A stretch of 64,000 nucleotides of DNA, taken from contig NZ_MDSK01000008.1 of NCBI RefSeq assembly GCF_002940205.1, forward strand, positions 62,001 through 126,000, read 5' to 3'. Below the pieces are notes generated by a model that saw only the letters and a list, made by a program, of their open reading frames with translations, did no database searches and was not told where the DNA came from. Positions 35,621 through 46,984 of this stretch are shown here, one piece after another. The translations under genes and the position numbers were made by a program. The stretch comes from Xanthomonas arboricola pv. guizotiae (GTDB taxonomy: Bacteria; Pseudomonadota; Gammaproteobacteria; Xanthomonadales; Xanthomonadaceae). Numbering within the stretch: position 1 is the first letter of the stretch; each line of letters starts with the position of its first letter.

Positions 35621-37204
35621 ATGCCGCTCGCTCATTTTGGTTTGCGCCCATGGCCGGTTCTGGTCGTGGTGGCGCTGATGTCTGTCGTCCCCGCTGCCCA
35701 CGCCGTTTCCAAACGCGACACGGAGAAGGCCGCCGTGCTCGATGCGCGCATGGCCGCCGCCGAAAAGCGTTACCGCGATGCGCTGGTGCTGGTGAACAAC
35801 TCCGACCCCAAGGGCACCGCCGAAGGCGATGCCGCGCTGGAGGACATGGAAGACGTCATCGACGCCTGCATCAAGCAGCGCGGCTGCCTGGTCGCCAATC
35901 AGCTGGCCACCTACAAGCGCCTGCTGAAGGCGCGCGCCGATGCCGAAGCGCCGGCCGCCGAAGACCCGCAGGACGACGACACCCTGCTGCAGGCCGACCC
36001 GGACCACCTCGGCCCGGCGGCGAACGGCGTGCCCGAGGCGGCGCGTGCTGCCACGCTGCTCAACGACCAGCGCCACGATTTCGACAAGATGGTGCAGTAC
36101 AACCCTGCCGTGCAGGCCGGCATCCGCCGCTGGCTGACCGACATGCGCCCGGCGCTGCTGACCAGCTACGAGAACTACAGCAACCTGCGCGGGGTGATGT
36201 GGCCGGAATGGCAGAAGCGCGGCCTGCCCGAGGCGCTGCTGTTCGGCATCATGGCCAAGGAATCCAACGGCAAGGTGCACGCCAGCTCGCGTGCGGGCGC
36301 GGCCGGGCTGATGCAGTTCATGCCGGCCACCGGGCGCCGTTTCGGGCTGGGCCCGGACGGCACCGGCTTCGACACGCGCTTCGATGCACGCAGCGCCGCC
36401 GAAGCCAGCGCCGCCTACCTCAACGAGCGCATGGCCGGGCTCAACCGCAACATCGAGCTGGCGCTGGCCGCCTACAACGGCGGCGAAGGCCGCGCCGCGC
36501 GCGTGTTCTCGCAGAGCGGCGGACGCGGGTTCTGGGAGCAGGACGTCTACAACCAGTTCCCGGCCGAAACCAAGGACTACGTGCCGATGGTGATCGCCGC
36601 GGCGTGGATCTTCCTGCACCCGCGCCAGTACGGTGTGGACTTCGCCAAGCTCGACGCGCAGCCGGCCACGCTGAAGCTGGCCAAGTCGACCACCATCTAC
36701 GAACTCACCATCTGCCTGGGCAGCATGGGCACGCGCGATGGCTACATGCGTGCGCTGCGCAATCTCAACCCGCGCTACGACTCCGATGGCTGGATCCCGG
36801 CCGGCACCGTCATCAACGCCACCAACCGCATCGTTGGCCTGTACACGCGTTACTGCGTGAGCGGCCCGCGTGCGGATCTGGCACGCACCCTGATCACGGC
36901 CGATCTCAACAACGCCATCGTGCGCAGCAGCGCATCGCCCGAGTACACGCCAAGTGTGGCGGTCGGCGACGTGAGCCCGATGGCCGGCGTGCCGACCACC
37001 GTGGCCACCGGCCAGCCGGCGATCGCCAAGCCCAAGGCCAAGCAGGCGCGCAGCTACACCATCGCCAGGGGCGACACGCTCGGCCGCGTCGCGCAGAAGT
37101 ACCAGTGCGAGCTCAAGGCGCTGGCCAAGGCCAATGGCCTGAAGGCGCCGTCGTATGCGCTCAAGCCAGGGCAGAGCATCAAGCTGGCTGGTTGCGATCG
37201 CTGA
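35621..37204 (+). CDS. lytic murein transglycosylase with LysM domain (MltD-like)
   Basis: Cleaves peptidoglycan glycan strands to 1,6-anhydromuropeptides in the periplasm. The 527-aa protein has a signal peptide cleaved after PAAHA (residue 28), a helical/low-complexity region, the SLT domain with catalytic Glu214 in MAKESNGKV and AGAAGLMQFMPATGRRFG, then LAAYNGGEGR, and one C-terminal LysM domain (about 478-524, ARGDTLGRVAQKYQCELKAL). Start ATG 35621 gives a clean signal; an upstream ATG would add 19 residues. The gene ends at the edge of a repeat cluster. Confidence 0.88.
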   Translation: MPLAHFGLRPWPVLVVVALMSVVPAAHAVSKRDTEKAAVLDARMAAAEKRYRDALVLVNNSDPKGTAEGDAALEDMEDVIDACIKQRGCLVANQLATYKRLLKARADAEAPAAEDPQDDDTLLQADPDHLGPAANGVPEAARAATLLNDQRHDFDKMVQYNPAVQAGIRRWLTDMRPALLTSYENYSNLRGVMWPEWQKRGLPEALLFGIMAKESNGKVHASSRAGAAGLMQFMPATGRRFGLGPDGTGFDTRFDARSAAEASAAYLNERMAGLNRNIELALAAYNGGEGRAARVFSQSGGRGFWEQDVYNQFPAETKDYVPMVIAAAWIFLHPRQYGVDFAKLDAQPATLKLAKSTTIYELTICLGSMGTRDGYMRALRNLNPRYDSDGWIPAGTVINATNRIVGLYTRYCVSGPRADLARTLITADLNNAIVRSSASPEYTPSVAVGDVSPMAGVPTTVATGQPAIAKPKAKQARSYTIARGDTLGRVAQKYQCELKALAKANGLKAPSYALKPGQSIKLAGCDR

Positions 37205-37285
37205 GCAGCGCTTGCAGTACCACGTTGGTTAGAGCATCGGCCAGCCGCGCCGGGCCGCGCTCCGTTAGAAGCGGTAGGCCGCCCC

Positions 37286-37430
37286 GTAGGAGCGGACCTG
37301 GCCGCGACAAAGCAGCCCCGGTAGCTCCAGCACAGGCAAGGCCGCTCCAGATCGGAGGCTGGGCGTGCCAAAGGCGCAAGCGCCCCCAGGCTCACTGCGA
37401 CTGCCACGTCGCGGTCGGGCCCGCTCCTAC
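37286..37430. repeat. 145-bp composite GTAGGAGCG repeat, copy 1
   Basis: It begins GTAGGAGCGGACCTGGCCGC and ends with the inverse GGGCCCGCTCCTAC, enclosing unique sequence. Copy 2 has the same length and start. Confidence 0.8.
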
Positions 37431-37616
37431 AATCGCATCGTTCTTGTGGGAGCCGGAGTGGGCATCGGTGCTGTGGCGAGCGAGCCTGAGTGCGACGCCG
37501 CTGTCATGGCGGCGTTTCGTCGCGGACCCATGCTCCTGCATCGGAGTAGACCATCGAGCTGACCAGCGGAGATCGTCGGCTAGTGCAGGCGTACCGTATC
37601 AGTGCGCTGCGCCGTT

Positions 37617-37761
37617 GTAGGAGCGGACCTGGCCGCGACGAAGCAGCCCGGGTAGTTCCAACGTAGGCGAGGACGCGCTGCATCGAAAGCTGGGAGGGCG
37701 ACATGCGCCTGCGCATTGAACGTCGTCGAGAAGGCCCTGTCGCGGTCAGGCCCGCTCCTAC
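37617..37761. repeat. 145-bp composite GTAGGAGCG repeat, copy 2
   Basis: The same start (GTAGGAGCGGACCTGGCCGC, then AAGCAGCCC and GGTAG) and end (AGGCCCGCTCCTAC) as copy 1, with an offset of 331 bases. Internal parts have diverged. Confidence 0.8.
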
Positions 37762-37794
37762 GACGGCGTCGCTGCGGCTGGCGCGCGGCGGTGA

Positions 37795-38643
37795 TCAGCC
37801 CACCTGGCGACGTGCGAGCGCTTGCCCCAGGCGCACCGAGGTCTCCGCGGCAAGTCCGCCATCGAGCGTCGCGACACCTGGCGGCAGCAGCACGATCACG
37901 GTCGAGCCGTAATTGAAGCGCGCCATCTCCGCAAACCGCTCCAGCACGATGCCCTTGCCGCGATAGTCCTTGCGCGTGATGCGATCGCCGTAGCGCGGGA
38001 TCTCCACGCCGCTCCACACCGTTTCCACCCCCGACACCAGCAGCGCGCCCACCATCACCGAGACCATCGGGCCGAAGTCGGTGTCGAAGTGGCAGACCAG
38101 GCGCTCGTTGCGCGCGAACAGCCGCGGTACGTTGCGCACCGCATCCGGGCCAACGCTGAACAGGCGGCCGGGCACGTGCACGGTCTCGCGCAAGGTGCCG
38201 GTCCACGGCATATGCACGCGGTGGTAGTCCTTGGGCGAGAGGTAGACGGTGGCGAACAGGCCGTCGTTGAACGGCAATGCCGCTTCGGCGTCGCCGAGCA
38301 ATTCGGCGGCAGTGAACGACTGTCCCTTGGCCTGGAAAATGCGGCCGTTCTCGATCGGGCCGAGCTGGCTGATGCGGCCATCGGCGGGCATCAGCAGCGC
38401 CGCAGGATCGGGGTCGGGCACGCGTGCGCCCGGCTTCAGGGCGCGGGTGAAGAACGCATTGAAGGTGGGATAGGCGCGCGGGTCCGGTTCCAGTGCCTCG
38501 CCCAGGTCCACGCCGAACTTGCGCGTGACCGTGTCGATCAACCATTGCTTGGTGGACGGCGTATCGGAATAGGCCAGCGCGCGCGCCAGCGAGGACAGCA
38601 ACCGGTGCGGCAGCACGTAGGTCAGGGAAGTGACGAGACTCAC
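37795..38643 (-). CDS. psd: phosphatidylserine decarboxylase proenzyme
   Basis: Makes phosphatidylethanolamine from phosphatidylserine at the inner membrane. The 282-aa proenzyme cleaves itself at the GST motif (YGST, Ser247), turning the serine into a pyruvoyl group; the sequence YNYGST-type context is FNYGSTV here. Supporting segments are [25 protein letters not shown] with the catalytic Asp, [12 protein letters not shown] and [17 protein letters not shown]. The GTG start overlaps the stop of the SCO gene as GTGA, so the two are coupled. Length is normal for the proteobacterial enzyme. Confidence 0.94.
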   Translation of the reverse strand: MSLVTSLTYVLPHRLLSSLARALAYSDTPSTKQWLIDTVTRKFGVDLGEALEPDPRAYPTFNAFFTRALKPGARVPDPDPAALLMPADGRISQLGPIENGRIFQAKGQSFTAAELLGDAEAALPFNDGLFATVYLSPKDYHRVHMPWTGTLRETVHVPGRLFSVGPDAVRNVPRLFARNERLVCHFDTDFGPMVSVMVGALLVSGVETVWSGVEIPRYGDRITRKDYRGKGIVLERFAEMARFNYGSTVIVLLPPGVATLDGGLAAETSVRLGQALARRQVG

Positions 38644-39290
38644 GGAGCGGTTACCTTGGTCAGTTGCTGGAGGTCGGCGGCGATCGCCCTGGGGTCGAGC
38701 GGGGGACGGATCAATCCGGCCAGGCGGCCCCGCGGGTCGAGCACGGCGATGCCGGCCGAGTGATCCATGCTGTAGTCGTTGGGATTGTCCGCAAAGCCCT
38801 TGCCCGGCACTTTCTGGAACACGAAGCCCAGCGCGGTGGCGAAGCGCTGCAGCGCCGGCACCTCGGCGGTGGCGGCCAGGGTGTCCTTGTGGAAGGCATG
38901 CGCGTATTCGCCCAGGCGGGCGGGCGGGTCGCGCTGCGGGTCCACCGACACGAACAGCACGCGCGGGCGCAGGCCATCGGGGATGCTTTCCCACTGCTGC
39001 TGCGCCACCGCCAGATCGGTCAGCGTGGTCGGGCAGACGTCCGGGCAGAACGTGAAGCCCAGGAACACCAGCGTCCAATGTCCCTTCAGCTCACCGGGGA
39101 CCAGCTGGGTGCCGTCGGACTGGCGCAGGCTGAACTGCGGCAGCGTGCGTGGCTGCGGATAAAAGGTGATGGTGCTGGTGGGCGGCCAGGGCGAGCTGGG
39201 CGCGGCGCCGAGAAACTTCTGGCCCAGCAACAGCCCCAGGCCGGCGGCCAGCGCCACCAGCAGCACGATGCCGGTATTGCGATTGAACAT
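38640..39290 (-). CDS. SCO1/SenC family copper-binding protein
   Basis: A 216-aa membrane-anchored thioredoxin-fold protein that delivers copper to cytochrome c oxidase or acts in periplasmic thiol redox. The N-terminal helix is [17 protein letters not shown]. The copper site has Cys82 and Cys86 in [10 protein letters not shown] plus His177 in YSMDHSAG, all present. ATG 39290 is chosen (GGAAA about 8 bases upstream) rather than 39302. It is coupled to psd through GTGA, an unusual partner for a SCO gene. Its upstream region overlaps that of prmB, with the promoter TATAAT at 39336 on the other strand. Confidence 0.88.
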   Translation of the reverse strand: MFNRNTGIVLLVALAAGLGLLLGQKFLGAAPSSPWPPTSTITFYPQPRTLPQFSLRQSDGTQLVPGELKGHWTLVFLGFTFCPDVCPTTLTDLAVAQQQWESIPDGLRPRVLFVSVDPQRDPPARLGEYAHAFHKDTLAATAEVPALQRFATALGFVFQKVPGKGFADNPNDYSMDHSAGIAVLDPRGRLAGLIRPPLDPRAIAADLQQLTKVTAP

Positions 39291-39335
39291 GGCGGTTTCC
39301 ACTGCAACGGACGCTCATGATACCGATCCGACCTC

Positions 39336-39341
39336 TATAAT
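39336..39341 (+). promoter_or_regulatory. -10 element of prmB
   Basis: A perfect TATAAT 30 bases before the prmB ATG. No good -35 is seen at the expected spacing. Confidence 0.45.
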
Positions 39342-39370
39342 CGGGGGCCGATTCCTCTTTAGTTGTTGCC

Positions 39371-40297
39371 ATGACTGCCGCCGCGGCCGACGAACTGCAC
39401 ACCATCATCGACCTGATCCGCTACGGCACCAGCCGTTTCAATGCAGCCGGTCTGACCTTCGGCCATAGCTACGACAACGCGCTGGACGAAGCCACCCAGC
39501 TGGTCCTGCACAGCCTGCATCTGCCGCACGATCTGGGCCCGGCCTACGGCCAGGCGCGTTTGCTGCGCTCGGAAAAAGAGCAGGTGCTGGGCTTGTTCGA
39601 GCGCCGCATCAGCGAGCGTGTGCCGGCGGCGTACCTGACCGGCGAGGCCTGGTTCGCCGGGCTGAGTTTCAAGAGCGATGCGCGCGCGCTGGTGCCGCGT
39701 TCGCCGATCGCTGAATTGATCGAAGCCGGCTTCGAGCCCTGGCTGGGCGGCCGCGAAGTCACCTGCGCGCTGGACCTGTGCACCGGTTCGGGCTGCATCG
39801 CGATCGCCATGGGCCACTACAACCCGCAGTGGGACGTGGACGGCGTGGACATCAGCGACGATGCGCTGGCACTGGCCGCCGAAAACAAGGCGCGCCTGCA
39901 CGCCGACAACGTCACCCTGCTCAAGTCGGACCTGTTCGCCGGGCTGGGTGGCCGCCGGTACGACCTGATCGTCACCAATCCGCCGTACGTCACCAACGAC
40001 GAAACCGACGCGCTGCCGCAGGAATATTCCTACGAGCCGGAGCTGGGTCTGCGTGCGGGCGACGACGGCCTGGATCTGGTGCTGAAGATCCTGCGCGATG
40101 CGCCGCAGCACCTCAGCGAAGACGGTCTGCTGATCTGCGAAGTGGGCGAGTCCGAGCAGCACCTGATCAAGCTGCTGCCGGAAGTGGATCTGGCCTGGGT
40201 CGAGTTCAAGGTCGGGCAGATGGGCATCTTCGCGGTCGAATGCCGCGAGCTGATCGCGCACGGCGCACGCATCGCCGAGCTGGCCGCGCAGCGATGA
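39371..40297 (+). CDS. prmB: 50S ribosomal protein L3 glutamine methyltransferase
   Basis: Methylates a glutamine of ribosomal protein L3 using SAM. The 308-aa protein has the SAM motif [14 protein letters not shown] and the NPPY motif (203-206) that holds the target amide. The N-terminal [18 protein letters not shown] and the [11 protein letters not shown] segment are those of PrmB rather than PrmC/HemK. It is followed 10 bases later by aroC, the common proteobacterial prmB-aroC pairing. Confidence 0.95.
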   Translation: MTAAAADELHTIIDLIRYGTSRFNAAGLTFGHSYDNALDEATQLVLHSLHLPHDLGPAYGQARLLRSEKEQVLGLFERRISERVPAAYLTGEAWFAGLSFKSDARALVPRSPIAELIEAGFEPWLGGREVTCALDLCTGSGCIAIAMGHYNPQWDVDGVDISDDALALAAENKARLHADNVTLLKSDLFAGLGGRRYDLIVTNPPYVTNDETDALPQEYSYEPELGLRAGDDGLDLVLKILRDAPQHLSEDGLLICEVGESEQHLIKLLPEVDLAWVEFKVGQMGIFAVECRELIAHGARIAELAAQR

Positions 40298-40307
40298 GCC
40301 TGCGCGC

Positions 40308-41411
40308 ATGAGTGCCAATTCGTTCGGCAAGCTGTTCACTGTCACCACCTTCGGCGAGTCGCATGGGCCGGCGATCGGCTGCGTGGTCGATGGCTGCCCT
40401 CCCGGCCTGGAGATCGCGCCGGAAGACTTCACCCACGATCTGCAGCGGCGTGCATCCGGCAAGAGCCGGCACACCTCGGCACGCCGCGAGGCCGACGAGA
40501 TCGAGATCCTGTCCGGCGTTTATGAAGGCCGCACCACCGGCACGCCGATCGGCCTGCTGATCCGCAACACCGATCAGCGCAGCAAGGACTACAGCAACAT
40601 CGCCCAGCAGTTCCGCCCCGGGCACGCCGACTACACCTATTGGCAGAAGTACGGCATCCGCGATCCGCGCGGCGGCGGGCGTTCGTCCGCGCGCGAGACC
40701 ACCATGCGCGTGGCCGCCGGGGTGATCGCCAAGAAGTGGCTCAAGCAGCGCTACGGCGTGCTGGTGCGCGGATTTCTGTCGCAGCTGGGCGAGATCCGCC
40801 CCACCGGTTTCGACTGGAATGCGGTCGAGGACAATCCGTTTTTCTGGCCGCATGCCGAGCAGGTGCCGGAGCTGGAGACCTACATGGACGCGCTGCGCAA
40901 GTCCGGCGACTCGGTCGGCGCGCGCGTGGACGTGGTGGCCGGCGGCGTGCCGGCGGGCTGGGGCGAGCCGATCTACGGCAAGCTCGATGCCGAACTGGCC
41001 GCCGCCTTGATGAGCATCAATGCGGTCAAGGGCGTGGAAATCGGCGACGGCTTCGCCAGCGCCGCGCAGAAGGGCACCGAACACCGCGACCTGATCACCC
41101 CGGAAGGCTTTCTCAGCAATCATGCCGGCGGCATCCTGGGCGGCATTTCCACCGGCCAGGCGATCACCGCCTCGATGGTGCTCAAGCCGACCTCCAGCCT
41201 GCGCCTGCCCGGCGCGAGCGTGGATGCGGACGGCGCGGTGGTCGATGTGATCACCACCGGCCGCCACGACCCGTGCGTGGGCATCCGCGCCACCCCGATC
41301 GCCGAGGCGATGATGGCGCTGGTGTTGATGGACCAGGCCTTGCGTCATCGCGCCCAGTGCGGCGATGTCGGCGAGGTGGCGCCACGTATTCCCGGTCAGG
41401 CCGATGTCTGA
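40308..41411 (+). CDS. aroC: chorismate synthase
   Basis: Last step of the shikimate pathway: removes phosphate from 5-enolpyruvylshikimate-3-phosphate to give chorismate, with reduced FMN as cofactor. The 367-aa protein opens [16 protein letters not shown] (GESHG at 16-20) and contains the family signatures [14 protein letters not shown] and [10 protein letters not shown], all intact. Chorismate feeds the tryptophan genes at 47-51 kb. The next gene starts 8 bases inside its end. Confidence 0.96.
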   Translation: MSANSFGKLFTVTTFGESHGPAIGCVVDGCPPGLEIAPEDFTHDLQRRASGKSRHTSARREADEIEILSGVYEGRTTGTPIGLLIRNTDQRSKDYSNIAQQFRPGHADYTYWQKYGIRDPRGGGRSSARETTMRVAAGVIAKKWLKQRYGVLVRGFLSQLGEIRPTGFDWNAVEDNPFFWPHAEQVPELETYMDALRKSGDSVGARVDVVAGGVPAGWGEPIYGKLDAELAAALMSINAVKGVEIGDGFASAAQKGTEHRDLITPEGFLSNHAGGILGGISTGQAITASMVLKPTSSLRLPGASVDADGAVVDVITTGRHDPCVGIRATPIAEAMMALVLMDQALRHRAQCGDVGEVAPRIPGQADV

Positions 41412-42486
41412 GTCGCGTCGCGCCAGGGTGTGGGTCAGCCAGCCGTTGTTCGACGATGTCGTCGCGCAGCTGGGCGAGCATTTCGAGCTGACCACCACCG
41501 CGCGCGTCAGCGCGTATTCGCCGGCCGAGCTGGCTGCGCGGCTGGCATCGCTGGACGGTGCGCTGATCACCCTCAACGAGCGTATCGGCGCGGCGGAAAT
41601 CGCCTCCGCGCCGCAGCTGCGCGCGATCGCCAACGTCGGCGTGGGCTACAACAACCTGGATCTGGACGCGCTCAGCGCTGCCGGCATCCTGGCCAGCAAC
41701 ACCCCGGATGTACTGACCGAGACCACCGCCGATCTCGGCTTTGCCTTGCTGATGGCCACCGCGCGCCGCATCACCGAAGCCGAGCGCTGGCTGCGCGACG
41801 GGCAGTGGGGGCAGTGGTCGTTCAAGACCATGCTCGGCGCCGATCTCCACGGCAGCACGCTGGGCATCCTGGGCATGGGCCGGATCGGGCAGGGCATCGC
41901 CCGCCGCGGCGCGCATGGCTTCGGCATGCGCGTGCTGTATCACAACCGCAGCCAGCTGCCGGCCACCACCGAACAGGCGCTCGGCGCGCAGTACGTGGAC
42001 CTCGATACGTTGCTGGCGCAGTCCGATCACCTGGTGCTGGTGCTGCCGTACACCAGGGACTCGCACCACATCATCGATGCCGCGGCGCTGGGCAGGATGC
42101 GCCCCACCGCCACGCTGGTGAATATCGCGCGCGGCGGCCTGGTCGATGAAATCGCGCTGGCCGATGCGCTTGCCAACGGGCGTCTGGCCGGTGCCGGCCT
42201 GGATGTCTACGAAGGCGAGCCGTTCGTCCGTCCCGAGCTGCTGGCCCTGCGCAACGTCGTGCTCACCCCGCATATCGGCAGCGCCAGCCTGGCCACGCGC
42301 CGCGCGATGGTGCAGCTGGCGGTGGACAACCTGATCGCCGCGCTGGGCAAAGGCGCCAATGCCGGCCATCCGCCGAGCGCGCTGAATGCCGATGCGGTGG
42401 CTGCTGCCAAACAGGGCGGCGCGCGCGCTGGCGAAGCGACCAGCACCGGCACCGGCACCGGCAAAACCATCACGACCAAACGATAG
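41404..42486 (+). CDS. D-2-hydroxyacid dehydrogenase (glyoxylate/hydroxypyruvate reductase type)
   Basis: An NAD(P)H-dependent enzyme interconverting 2-oxo and 2-hydroxy acids. The 360-aa protein has the Rossmann motif [14 protein letters not shown] and the signatures [16 protein letters not shown] and [14 protein letters not shown], with the catalytic Arg in [16 protein letters not shown] context, Glu in GLDVYEGEP and His in [10 protein letters not shown]. The GHPR/tkrA-type sequence suggests glyoxylate or hydroxypyruvate. A Ser/Gly/Thr-rich tail of about 25 residues at the C-terminus is unusual. It overlaps aroC by 8 bases, so both are co-transcribed. Confidence 0.87.
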   Translation: MSESRRARVWVSQPLFDDVVAQLGEHFELTTTARVSAYSPAELAARLASLDGALITLNERIGAAEIASAPQLRAIANVGVGYNNLDLDALSAAGILASNTPDVLTETTADLGFALLMATARRITEAERWLRDGQWGQWSFKTMLGADLHGSTLGILGMGRIGQGIARRGAHGFGMRVLYHNRSQLPATTEQALGAQYVDLDTLLAQSDHLVLVLPYTRDSHHIIDAAALGRMRPTATLVNIARGGLVDEIALADALANGRLAGAGLDVYEGEPFVRPELLALRNVVLTPHIGSASLATRRAMVQLAVDNLIAALGKGANAGHPPSALNADAVAAAKQGGARAGEATSTGTGTGKTITTKR

Positions 42487-42517
42487 GGAACCTCCGCGGC
42501 CAGCTTTGGAGGTTCCC
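42486..42517. other. stem-loop between the dehydrogenase and asd
   Basis: GGGAACCTCC and GGAGGTTCCC form a 10-bp perfect stem with a 12-base loop, directly after the dehydrogenase stop. No T run follows, so it may stabilise the mRNA end or act in the 5' leader of asd rather than terminate. Confidence 0.5.
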
Positions 42518-42573
42518 CGAACCCACTGCGCAAGCGCGTTCCCCCTCTTTTCTTATTCGATAAAGACAATCTC

Positions 42574-43599
<1,026 letters not shown>

Positions 43600-43604
43600 G
43601 CGCG

Positions 43605-43672
43605 GTAGGAGCGCGCTGGCGCGCGATGGAGCCTTCCCTGTGATGCCTCATCGCGCGCAAGCGCGCTCCTAC
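43605..43672. repeat. GTAGGAGCG palindromic repeat
   Basis: GTAGGAGCGCGCTGGCGCGC paired with GCGCGCAAGCGCGCTCCTAC, 68 bp, between asd and fimV. Confidence 0.85.
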
Positions 43673-43791
43673 CAATGCGCTGCCGATGAGCTGCAGGATT
43701 TCGCATCGCGGCATCGCGGCATCGCAGCGGCAGCTGCGCTCTGCGGCGGGTCGCCGACTTTTTCGCTCATGCAGCGGCTATATTGATGCCC

Positions 43792-45789
43792 ATGAAACAT
43801 AGGGGCGGGGGCGCGATGCGTCCGATACAAGGGATAGGTGCGCTGCTGCTGATGGCCTGCAGCGGCGCTGCCATGGCGTTGGGCTTGGGCGATATCCGGG
43901 TGCTGTCCAGGCCCGGGCAGCCGTTGGTGGCCGAGATTCCGGTCATCTCCAACGAGCCGGGCGAACTCGACAACGCACGCGTGGCGCTGGCATCGGCCAC
44001 CACGTTTGCACGGGTCGGCCTGGAACGCCCGCAAGGCCTGGTCAGCAACCTGCAATTCCAGTTCGCGCAGGACGTGCGCGGGCGTGCGGTGATCCGCGTG
44101 ACCAGCAGCCAGGCGGTGGAGCAGCCGGCGATCAACTTCCTGATCGAGGTGGAGTGGGGCCAGGGCCGGCTGGTGCGCGAATATTCCGCACTGGTCGATG
44201 CGCCCAATACCGCCGCAGCGATCGCCGAGCCGGCTATCGAGGCGCCGCGCGCCGGGGCCAGCAACGCTATCGTGCGCGCGGCGGCCGCCGGGCCCGCTGC
44301 CGCTGCCGAACGCGCCGGGCAGGCCGCCGACGCGGCGGCGCCCGGTGCACGTTCCAGCATGCGCGCTGCCGCGCCGGTGCCGGCTGGCGATGCGCTGCCG
44401 GCGGTGCGCTCGGGCCAGACCTTGTCGGAGATCGCTGCCGCGGTGGCCCGTTCCAGCGGGCATTCGCTCGACCAGACCATGCTGGCGCTGCTGCGTACCA
44501 ACCCGGACGCCTTCATCGGCGGCAACATCAATCGGTTGAAGCAGGGCGCAGTGCTGCGCACCCCGCAGGAGGATGCGCTGGCGCAGGTCGGCGCCGCCGA
44601 AGCGGCGGTGATGGTGCGCGAGCAGGCCGCGCAGTGGCGTCAGGCGCGCTCGGCGATTCCGCAGCCGGCCGAGGCCGGTGCTGCCGCCGCAACGCCCACG
44701 CCCGCCGCCGCAGCAGCGGCGTCGGCAGGTGCCGGCGCGCGGCTCGAGATCGCCCCTGCGGTGGCGAGTCAAACCAACACCGCCGGCGCCACGTCCGGCA
44801 CCAGTGCCGAAGGCGAGGGCGACATGGCGGCCAATCAACAGTTGCAACAGGCCAGGGAAGACATCGCCACCCGCGATGCGGAATTGCAGGATCTGCGCAC
44901 CCGCGTGGCCGATCTGGAAAAGCTCAAGCAGCAACAGCAAGCCTTGATCGCGATGAAGGACACCGACCTGGCGGCCGCGCAGAAGCGGCTGTCGGAGACG
45001 CCGGCTGCGGCACCGCAGGGCAGCGGGTTCCCGCTGTGGCTGATCGGTGGCCTGGTGTTGATCGTCGCGGCGGTCGTCGCCTGGCTGGCGGCACGCCGGC
45101 GCAAACCCTCGCCGCTGCCGCCGTTGCCGCGGCGTCCGTTCGACTTCGTGCCTGCCGGTGCTGCGGCAGACGCCGCCGCGCCGCTGGACGATGCGCAGGC
45201 CACCGTGCCCAGCGAGCACGATGTGCTGCACGACCCCGAATTCGAGCAGGCCGACCTGCGCGAAGACGAACGCGCCCGCCAGACCCAGCAACCGCTGTCC
45301 GATGTGCTGCGCCGCGAGCCGCTGCCGTCCGAGCCTGCCGCCGCGCCGCCGGTGCTCGCCAGCGAGGACTGGCGCTCGTTGCGCGCAACGCCGCCAGCGC
45401 CTCCGGTAGCGCATCCGGCGTTCGTCGCGCCCGAGGACGCGGTGCCGGAGCAACCGGGGTCCGCGCACGCGCAGCCGGAAGACGGCGCGCCGCCGCACGT
45501 CGACGTCGCGCACGCCAGCAACGATCTTCCGCCGGGCGTGCCGTTTGCATCGGTCGCCACGCAGGACCGCCTGGATATCGATCCGGCACCCATCGCGCCG
45601 GCCGCTGCACCCAGCGCGGTGAACAGCAGGGAGTTCGCCTCGGCAGGGCGCGATCGTCTGGAGCTGGCCGTGGCCTACATGGACCTTGGCGACAGCGACA
45701 CCGCACGCGGCCTGTTGCTGGAAGTCGCGGCAACCGGCGACGCGGCCAGCCGCGCCGAGGCCGCCGAACTGCTGGAACGCCTGGCATGA
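43792..45789 (+). CDS. fimV: FimV-type peptidoglycan-associated motility protein
   Basis: A 665-aa inner-membrane protein. Layout: signal peptide (IGALLLMACSGAAMA), the N-terminal FimV domain (GLGDIRVLSRPGQPLVAEI), an Ala/Pro-rich stretch, a LysM-like region (VRSGQTLSEIAAAV), a coiled coil (about residues 345-395), one membrane helix (WLIGGLVLIVAAVVAWLA), a long acidic/Pro-rich cytoplasmic part, and the TPR-like FimV C-terminal domain (LELAVAYMDLGDSDTARGLL). FimV proteins organise type IV pili and twitching through c-di-GMP/cAMP. Start is uncertain (43792; alternatives 43786 and 43816, the last with GGGGCGGGGG upstream). It lies in the usual asd-fimV-truA-trpF order. Confidence 0.87.
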   Translation: MKHRGGGAMRPIQGIGALLLMACSGAAMALGLGDIRVLSRPGQPLVAEIPVISNEPGELDNARVALASATTFARVGLERPQGLVSNLQFQFAQDVRGRAVIRVTSSQAVEQPAINFLIEVEWGQGRLVREYSALVDAPNTAAAIAEPAIEAPRAGASNAIVRAAAAGPAAAAERAGQAADAAAPGARSSMRAAAPVPAGDALPAVRSGQTLSEIAAAVARSSGHSLDQTMLALLRTNPDAFIGGNINRLKQGAVLRTPQEDALAQVGAAEAAVMVREQAAQWRQARSAIPQPAEAGAAAATPTPAAAAAASAGAGARLEIAPAVASQTNTAGATSGTSAEGEGDMAANQQLQQAREDIATRDAELQDLRTRVADLEKLKQQQQALIAMKDTDLAAAQKRLSETPAAAPQGSGFPLWLIGGLVLIVAAVVAWLAARRRKPSPLPPLPRRPFDFVPAGAAADAAAPLDDAQATVPSEHDVLHDPEFEQADLREDERARQTQQPLSDVLRREPLPSEPAAAPPVLASEDWRSLRATPPAPPVAHPAFVAPEDAVPEQPGSAHAQPEDGAPPHVDVAHASNDLPPGVPFASVATQDRLDIDPAPIAPAAAPSAVNSREFASAGRDRLELAVAYMDLGDSDTARGLLLEVAATGDAASRAEAAELLERLA

Positions 45790-46172
45790 GCCCGGCGCTG
45801 GACAGCACGGCCGCCGCACGCGAGCGCCGCATCGATTACGTGGAATTCGCCTCGCTCGACCTGGAGGCCAGCCGCGCCTTTTTCGAAGCCGTGTTCGGCT
45901 GGCAGTTTCAGGCCTATGGCCCGGATTATCTGGCCTTCAACGACGGTCGTCTGGACGGCGGTTTCTATCACGCCACTGCGGCAGCGCCGGCAGACGCCGG
46001 CCCGCTGGTGGTGCTGTATGCCGACGCGCTGGAGTCCATGGCCGAGCGCGTTCGCGCGGCCGGTGGCGAGATCGTCAAGCCGGTATTCCGCTTTCCCGGC
46101 GGCAGCCGCTTTCATTTCCGCGAGCCGGGCGGTAACACGCTGGCAGTGTGGTCCGAGCGCGCGGTCGGCTAG
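45786..46172 (+). CDS. VOC family (glyoxalase-fold) protein
   Basis: A 128-aa protein with one glyoxalase/bleomycin-resistance fold: [27 protein letters not shown], and the metal-ligand-like C-terminal [16 protein letters not shown]. The short single-domain form resembles small VOC proteins of unknown substrate. ATG 45786 overlaps the fimV stop as ATGA, so it is coupled to fimV and transcribed with truA. No enzyme assignment is justified. Confidence 0.82.
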   Translation: MSPALDSTAAARERRIDYVEFASLDLEASRAFFEAVFGWQFQAYGPDYLAFNDGRLDGGFYHATAAAPADAGPLVVLYADALESMAERVRAAGGEIVKPVFRFPGGSRFHFREPGGNTLAVWSERAVG

Positions 46173-46210
46173 TCCGCGCGCTCCATCGATTCGATAACAG
46201 GCAGGTTCCG

Positions 46211-46984
46211 ATGCGTTACGCGCTGGGCGTGGAGTACGACGGCAGCGAGTTCCAGGGCTGGCAGCAGTTGGGGGAACATGGCGGGCCGAGCGTCCAGGCC
46301 AGCCTGCAGGCGGCGCTGTCCTCGGTGGCCGATGCCCCGGTGCAGGTGGTATGCGCAGGCCGCACCGATGCCGGCGTGCATGGCGAATGCCAGGTGGTGC
46401 ATTTCGACAGCGATGCGCGCCGCGAGCCGCGTGGCTGGATGCTGGGCACCACCGCGCGCCTGCCGCCCTCGATCGCGGTGCGCTGGTGCGTGCCGGCCGC
46501 CGCCGACTTCCATGCGCGGTTTTCCGCGCGCGCACGCCGCTATCGGTATCGCCTGCTCAACCGGCAGATACGCCCGGCGCTGTATCGCCAGACCTTGAGC
46601 TGGGAACGGCGCCCGCTGGATGCCGATGCCATGCATGCGGCCGCGCAGGCCTTGCTGGGCGAGAACGATTTCAGCGCATTCCGCAGCGTGCAGTGCCAGG
46701 CCCTGCATGCACGCCGCAACCTGCAGGCCATCAGCGTGCAACGCATCGGCGAGGTGGTGGAGGTGCAGGTCCAGGCCAATGCATTCCTTCATCACATGGT
46801 GCGGAATATTGTTGGCTCGCTGATCCTGGTCGGAACCGGAGAACAACCGGGCGACTGGATCGCGACGTTGCTGGCCGGCCGCGACCGCACGGTGGCCGGG
46901 CCGACAGCGCCGCCACAGGGCCTGGTCTTCATCGGGCCGCTGTATCCCGCAGAGTGGCATCTGCCCGCTGAGGTAACCCAATGA
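46211..46984 (+). CDS. truA: tRNA pseudouridine(38-40) synthase
   Basis: Converts uridines 38-40 in the anticodon stem to pseudouridine. The 257-aa protein has the catalytic Asp53 in [18 protein letters not shown], the signature [12 protein letters not shown] at the start, and [17 protein letters not shown] near the C-terminus. ATG 46211 is chosen over a start 63 bases upstream. Its stop overlaps trpF as ATGA. Confidence 0.96.
   Translation: MRYALGVEYDGSEFQGWQQLGEHGGPSVQASLQAALSSVADAPVQVVCAGRTDAGVHGECQVVHFDSDARREPRGWMLGTTARLPPSIAVRWCVPAAADFHARFSARARRYRYRLLNRQIRPALYRQTLSWERRPLDADAMHAAAQALLGENDFSAFRSVQCQALHARRNLQAISVQRIGEVVEVQVQANAFLHHMVRNIVGSLILVGTGEQPGDWIATLLAGRDRTVAGPTAPPQGLVFIGPLYPAEWHLPAEVTQ

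Larger units (their letters stand above)
37205..37794. other. 590-bp gap filled by repeats
   Basis: Convergent space between the lytic transglycosylase and psd. It holds two 145-bp composite repeats (37286-37430 and 37617-37761) separated by 186 bases. No gene or terminator was recognised outside them. Confidence 0.6.
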
